From the NCBI GenBank assembly GCA_001822095.1, contig MHPP01000015.1, positions 1-43,196 on the forward strand: DNA of 43,196 nt, read 5' to 3'. The notes beneath the pieces are model-generated. The model ran no database searches and was not told where the DNA came from. It saw only the letters and a program-made list of their open reading frames with translations. Positions within the stretch are counted from its first letter, which is position 1, and each line of letters starts with the position of its first letter. The stretch comes from Candidatus Staskawiczbacteria bacterium RIFOXYC1_FULL_38_18 (GTDB taxonomy: Bacteria > Patescibacteriota > Minisyncoccia > Minisyncoccales > Staskawiczbacteraceae). Below are positions 40,157 through 43,196 of the stretch, in pieces. The position numbers were made by a program, and so were the translations under genes.

Positions 40157-40188
40157 ATTTTTATATTTTAATTATATTATTTTTTTAA

Positions 40189-41205
40189 TTATGCTTCTTT
40201 TACGTCCATCGCCAGCTTTTTAATTTTTTCCATGGCTTCAGGGTGCTCCTTCAAATACAATTTTGTTGCCTCTGTTCCCTGGCCGATTTTTTCGCCTTCA
40301 AAGGTAAAGTAGCTCCCTGTTTGTTTTATTAAACCCGTTGTTAAACCAGCTCGCAAAGCGTCGCCAGATTTTGAAATTCCTTCATTATAATAGATATCAA
40401 ATTCTGCCGTACGAAAAGGAGCTGCAACTTTGTTTTTTACTATTTTAGCTTTTACTCTGTTGCCTATAATTTCATCTCCGGATTTTATCTGCGCGGTTCT
40501 TGCCAGGTTTACCCTCACAGAAGCGTAAAATTTCAATGCCAAGCCTCCCGGAGTTGTTTCGGGATTTCCAAAAACCATTCCAATTTTCATTCTGGTTTGG
40601 TTTAAAAATATAACCATTGTGTTTGTTTTTGCCATTATGGCGGAAAGCTTTCTGCACGCTTGACTCATTAACCTCGCCTGCAAACCCATATGCTGGTCTC
40701 CAATTTCTCCCTCAATTTCGCGTTGAGGCGTCAAGGCGGCCACAGAATCAACCACAATCACATCAATATTTTCAGATTTTACCAAAGTCTCAACAATTTG
40801 CAAAGCCTGTTCACCGGAATCTGGCTGAGAAATCAGTAAGTCGTCTACATTCACGCCAATGCGCCCGGCATAATCCGGATCCATTGCGTGCTCAGCGTCA
40901 ACAAATGCACAAACTCCTCCCTTTTTTTGGGCTTCGGCTATCACGTGCAAAGACAGAGTTGTTTTTCCCGAAGATTCTGCTCCATAAATTTCTATTATCC
41001 TGCCTCTTGGCATTCCGCCAACTCCCAGGGCCATATCCATAGCGATAGATCCGGTTGGAACAACGTCCACATTAACCGCGTGAATTTCCCGCATTGTCAT
41101 AATCGCCCCCTCGCCAAATCTTTCTTTAATTTCATTTATCGCCCCCGCCAGCGCCTTGTTCTCTTTCTTCTCTTCGGGCTTTTTTATTTTATTTTCTTTA
41201 GTCAT
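40189..41205 (-). CDS. recA: Recombinase RecA
   Basis: Strand-exchange ATPase for recombination repair. 338 residues, complete. Walker A is GAESSGKT (75-82); the FVDAEHAMD motif, Walker [10 protein letters not shown] and the loop region [16 protein letters not shown] follow. [20 protein letters not shown] is the conserved core after them. No intein. The C-terminus ends KLAMDVKEA without the usual acidic tail. No SOS box was recognised upstream; it begins 19 bases after a secreted-protein gene, so it may be transcribed with it. Confidence 0.98.
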   Translation of the reverse strand: MTKENKIKKPEEKKENKALAGAINEIKERFGEGAIMTMREIHAVNVDVVPTGSIAMDMALGVGGMPRGRIIEIYGAESSGKTTLSLHVIAEAQKKGGVCAFVDAEHAMDPDYAGRIGVNVDDLLISQPDSGEQALQIVETLVKSENIDVIVVDSVAALTPQREIEGEIGDQHMGLQARLMSQACRKLSAIMAKTNTMVIFLNQTRMKIGMVFGNPETTPGGLALKFYASVRVNLARTAQIKSGDEIIGNRVKAKIVKNKVAAPFRTAEFDIYYNEGISKSGDALRAGLTTGLIKQTGSYFTFEGEKIGQGTEATKLYLKEHPEAMEKIKKLAMDVKEA

Positions 41206-41224
41206 ATTTTTATATCTTTATTTA

Positions 41225-42358
41225 TTATTGTCCTTGTATAAAAATTTCACTTGCTGACAAAGAGCCGTCGCTTTGCACGGTGCCCCTAACAGTAAACCAC
41301 CACTCTGGCCCCACCCAGTTTTTCATTGCTGAATATATGTCCTGAAAATTATTAAAAGAATTTGCCATGTCTTGGCTGGAAATTTTTGTAGAACTATTGG
41401 TATACACTTTTATATTTTTTACAGATACAGAATCGCGCACGCCCTTAGCTTGAAAAGTTTTATTAACCAAATCAAAAGTATTTACATTTGGCCACAGCGA
41501 CATTTCTACTACTGTATTAGTAAACTTAAAAGTGATCGCAACTGAATTTAGTTTTTCTGAAATTTCAGACACTTCTGAATCGTCAAAATTGACCTTCACA
41601 TCTGAGAATCCCCTAGAATCTATGTGAGCATGAAAACCATGCATCACAAAACATTTATTTTCAATTACCCCAAAATAAACATACCCTGTTCCACGTTGAC
41701 CCCCCATTGCATCATCATACAGCTTATATCTATAAAAAGTCTTTCCGTTGATATTAAGTGGTGTTTTTTGGCTCATCCCAGAACCTGCCGGCCCAGAAAC
41801 TAAAGTTTGGCAAGTTGCAACATCGCTCGCATCTTCGTCAACTCCAACATTAAAATAAGCAAACTGAAAACCGCTGTTTTTATATTCTTTGGCATCCAGA
41901 TACAAGGTTGCAATCGAATTTAATTTGGGTAATTTATAATTATATTTTATTGATTCCAGTTCAAAGGGGTTGTTCAAGCGCACATCGGTGGCGTTGCCGT
42001 CGTATTTGGCGTCTATCGCATTTGGATAAAAATCATTGGGATATTTGATTTCAAAACCATATTCATTATTTGTATATGTTTTCCAGCCAGCGGTTGGGTC
42101 AACGGGCGTTACTTGGCATTTTTCTTCCCAAACTCTCAAACATTTTTGCTTTGCCTCGCACCAGGAATAACCGGCAGAGCCGATGCATCCATGCTCGTCT
42201 TTATCTCCGCCAACTATATTTTGGCTGTTTTCTATTTTTACTTGTTCTTTTGGCTGGATTAAATACTGATATGCAAAAACTCCGCCGAAAACGACGGCCG
42301 AGAAAACGACAATAATTATTATACCGATTACGGTTGATATGCCTTTTTCTTTCGCCAT
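41225..42358 (-). CDS. Signal-anchored extracellular protein with Cys motif
   Basis: 377 residues. A single N-terminal membrane segment (about 7-31) is followed by a compact Cys motif (CIGSAGYSWCEAKQKC, closed by EEKC). After that comes a beta-rich domain starting WKTYTNNEYGFEIKYPNDF, a pattern common in secreted proteins of this type of genome. The C-terminal domain (from about 285) contains WWFTVRGTVQSDGSLSASEI. Function unknown. The anchor GISTVIGIIIIV resembles a prepilin but lacks the +5 Glu. It sits between recA and another secreted Cys protein (11-base gap), all on one strand. Confidence 0.8.
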   Translation of the reverse strand: MAKEKGISTVIGIIIIVVFSAVVFGGVFAYQYLIQPKEQVKIENSQNIVGGDKDEHGCIGSAGYSWCEAKQKCLRVWEEKCQVTPVDPTAGWKTYTNNEYGFEIKYPNDFYPNAIDAKYDGNATDVRLNNPFELESIKYNYKLPKLNSIATLYLDAKEYKNSGFQFAYFNVGVDEDASDVATCQTLVSGPAGSGMSQKTPLNINGKTFYRYKLYDDAMGGQRGTGYVYFGVIENKCFVMHGFHAHIDSRGFSDVKVNFDDSEVSEISEKLNSVAITFKFTNTVVEMSLWPNVNTFDLVNKTFQAKGVRDSVSVKNIKVYTNSSTKISSQDMANSFNNFQDIYSAMKNWVGPEWWFTVRGTVQSDGSLSASEIFIQGQ

Positions 42359-42369
42359 AGGTTTAAGGT

Positions 42370-43196
42370 TTATTTATTTATAATTTGATTAATATACTTA
42401 ATGCAATCTTCTTTTTCTGTGGGGCTTCCATATTTTGAAGGAACTATTTTAAGACACAAAGAGGCATCCTTTTTTGCCGTTGCAACCATACTATAGCACA
42501 TATTTTTAGTACTATTTTCCATATCCTTGATATCATCTGTTGTCCTATTTAAATAATTTACTGGTAAAGAAATTTTCTCGCAGATAACAGAATCTTTTTT
42601 ACTTTTAGCACAGGCTTTGTAACACTCATTCTTAGAACCTATCCCCATCATTTTATCACATCTGTCGGATTCGTAAGAACAACTTTGATCTATGTAGCCT
42701 AAACAACTGTCGTAATAAGAAAAATCTACATTGTCCCTGCCCTTTATTTTTTCACAAATTGAAATATCGCCCTTCTTTTTAGATATAGCCTTATAGCAAC
42801 TACTCGCCCTATAATCTCCTTTTATATAGGAGCACAAGGTTTCGTCATTAAGTTTTTCTGCAATATTTTTGTAACATTCATCGTATGGGGCATTCTCACC
42901 CATTTTTTTTATTGATTTATCTTTTATTAGTTCGCAAATTCTAACATCATTTAGACCCACTGCTACGCCACTGTAACAGTAATCAATAGCTGCGGAATTG
43001 TCGAGAGCTTGACATAAAGATGCATCTTTTTTTAAAATAGCATCTGCGGTTGTCGCCCTCAAAATACAATCTTGCATCCATGCTCCCGAAAAATTTTGAC
43101 AATCATAGGTTCCCGCTATAGTGGCATTGGTTTGGTCGACAGGTACATTTTCTGCTTGCTGGTTTTGGTTTTTCTGCTCGCTTTGAATTTGCGCTT
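42370..43196 (-). CDS. Cys-repeat secreted-type protein, 5' end outside window
   Basis: Partial: the reading frame stays open from the stop at 42370 to the window edge, reading AQIQSEQKNQNQQAENV, then a Cys-containing stretch before the first internal Met (43077). That ATG is therefore probably not the true start. The visible 275 codons contain about 20 cysteines in loosely repeated units of the type CYxxIAxKxxDxxxC (YDECYKNIAEKLNDETLC, SSCYKAISKKKGDISIC, NMCYSMVATAKKDASLC). The repeats suggest a disulfide-linked helical-hairpin array outside the cell. Family not recognised. The Gln/Asn-rich start looks like a linker after a missing anchor. Confidence 0.75.
   Translation of the reverse strand, partial: AQIQSEQKNQNQQAENVPVDQTNATIAGTYDCQNFSGAWMQDCILRATTADAILKKDASLCQALDNSAAIDYCYSGVAVGLNDVRICELIKDKSIKKMGENAPYDECYKNIAEKLNDETLCSYIKGDYRASSCYKAISKKKGDISICEKIKGRDNVDFSYYDSCLGYIDQSCSYESDRCDKMMGIGSKNECYKACAKSKKDSVICEKISLPVNYLNRTTDDIKDMENSTKNMCYSMVATAKKDASLCLKIVPSKYGSPTEKEDCIKYINQIINK

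Noticed and set aside
40189-41205. Intein or insertion in recA
   Set aside because: The motifs are contiguous and the length is normal.
42285-42345. Type IV prepilin N-terminus
   Set aside because: The hydrophobic segment follows a Gly but lacks the Glu at +5, and no pilus genes are nearby; it is better explained as a signal anchor.

Overview
This is 43 kb of an AT-rich bacterial chromosome. It most likely belongs to a Patescibacteria (candidate phyla radiation) member, perhaps Parcubacteria-like. That placement is inferred from the gene repertoire: compact housekeeping genes with no biosynthetic operons, a cupin-type phosphoglucose isomerase, a LemA/HtpX pair, large secreted proteins built from peptidoglycan-binding and Ig-like 'NGGE' modules, and dispersed palindromic repeats lying inside genes. 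UGA is not reassigned, because the conserved genes are intact under the standard code. Almost all genes end in TAA or TAG. I see no rRNA, CRISPR array, insertion sequence or prophage.

Layout. 1-3.5 kb: typA, a thioredoxin fused to a ferredoxin-thioredoxin-reductase-like domain, and obgE. 3.5-5.9 kb: envelope proteins (an M23 peptidase, a leucine-rich-repeat protein, small membrane proteins). 5.9-10.1 kb (minus): SIMPL protein, HIT protein, dnaG, rpoD. 10.1-13.5 kb (minus): two secreted or anchored proteins of unknown function, tRNA-Ser(GGA), htpX, lemA and a zinc-finger protein. 13.5-19.1 kb (minus): groES-groEL and uvrA, interleaved with two small Cys-rich genes. 19.1-27.4 kb (minus): two giant paralogous surface proteins. 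27.4-28.8 kb: uvrC. 28.8-32.8 kb: an orphan minus-strand gene, then a holin-like membrane protein, secG, an oligopeptide-binding-type lipoprotein homologue, cupin PGI and tRNA-Leu(CAG). 32.8-36.6 kb: RNase J, a 580-base structured and repeat-rich gap, a small orphan gene, and trpS. 36.6-39.7 kb: a zinc-ribbon orphan, phosphomannomutase, and rpsF-ssb-rpsR. 39.7-43.2 kb (minus): a small protein of unknown function, recA, and two secreted Cys-containing proteins, the last one cut by the window edge.

Two expression styles stand out. Many housekeeping and envelope genes have a -10 box 6-10 bases before ATG and no Shine-Dalgarno, which predicts leaderless mRNAs. Five short minus-strand orphan genes (13585, 15887, 28817, 35109, 36680) are instead more GC-rich, have clear Shine-Dalgarno sequences, and each ends in its own hairpin terminator. 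One of them has an exact consensus sigma-70 promoter with a perfect palindrome in the spacer. Three of the five encode Cys-pair (zinc-ribbon-like) proteins. They look like a class of acquired or separately regulated cassettes.

The second theme is dispersed repeats. Several unrelated short repeat families occur between genes and, in frame, inside dnaG, uvrA, uvrC, phosphomannomutase and the cupin PGI. There they add short peptides that are not part of the family domains.
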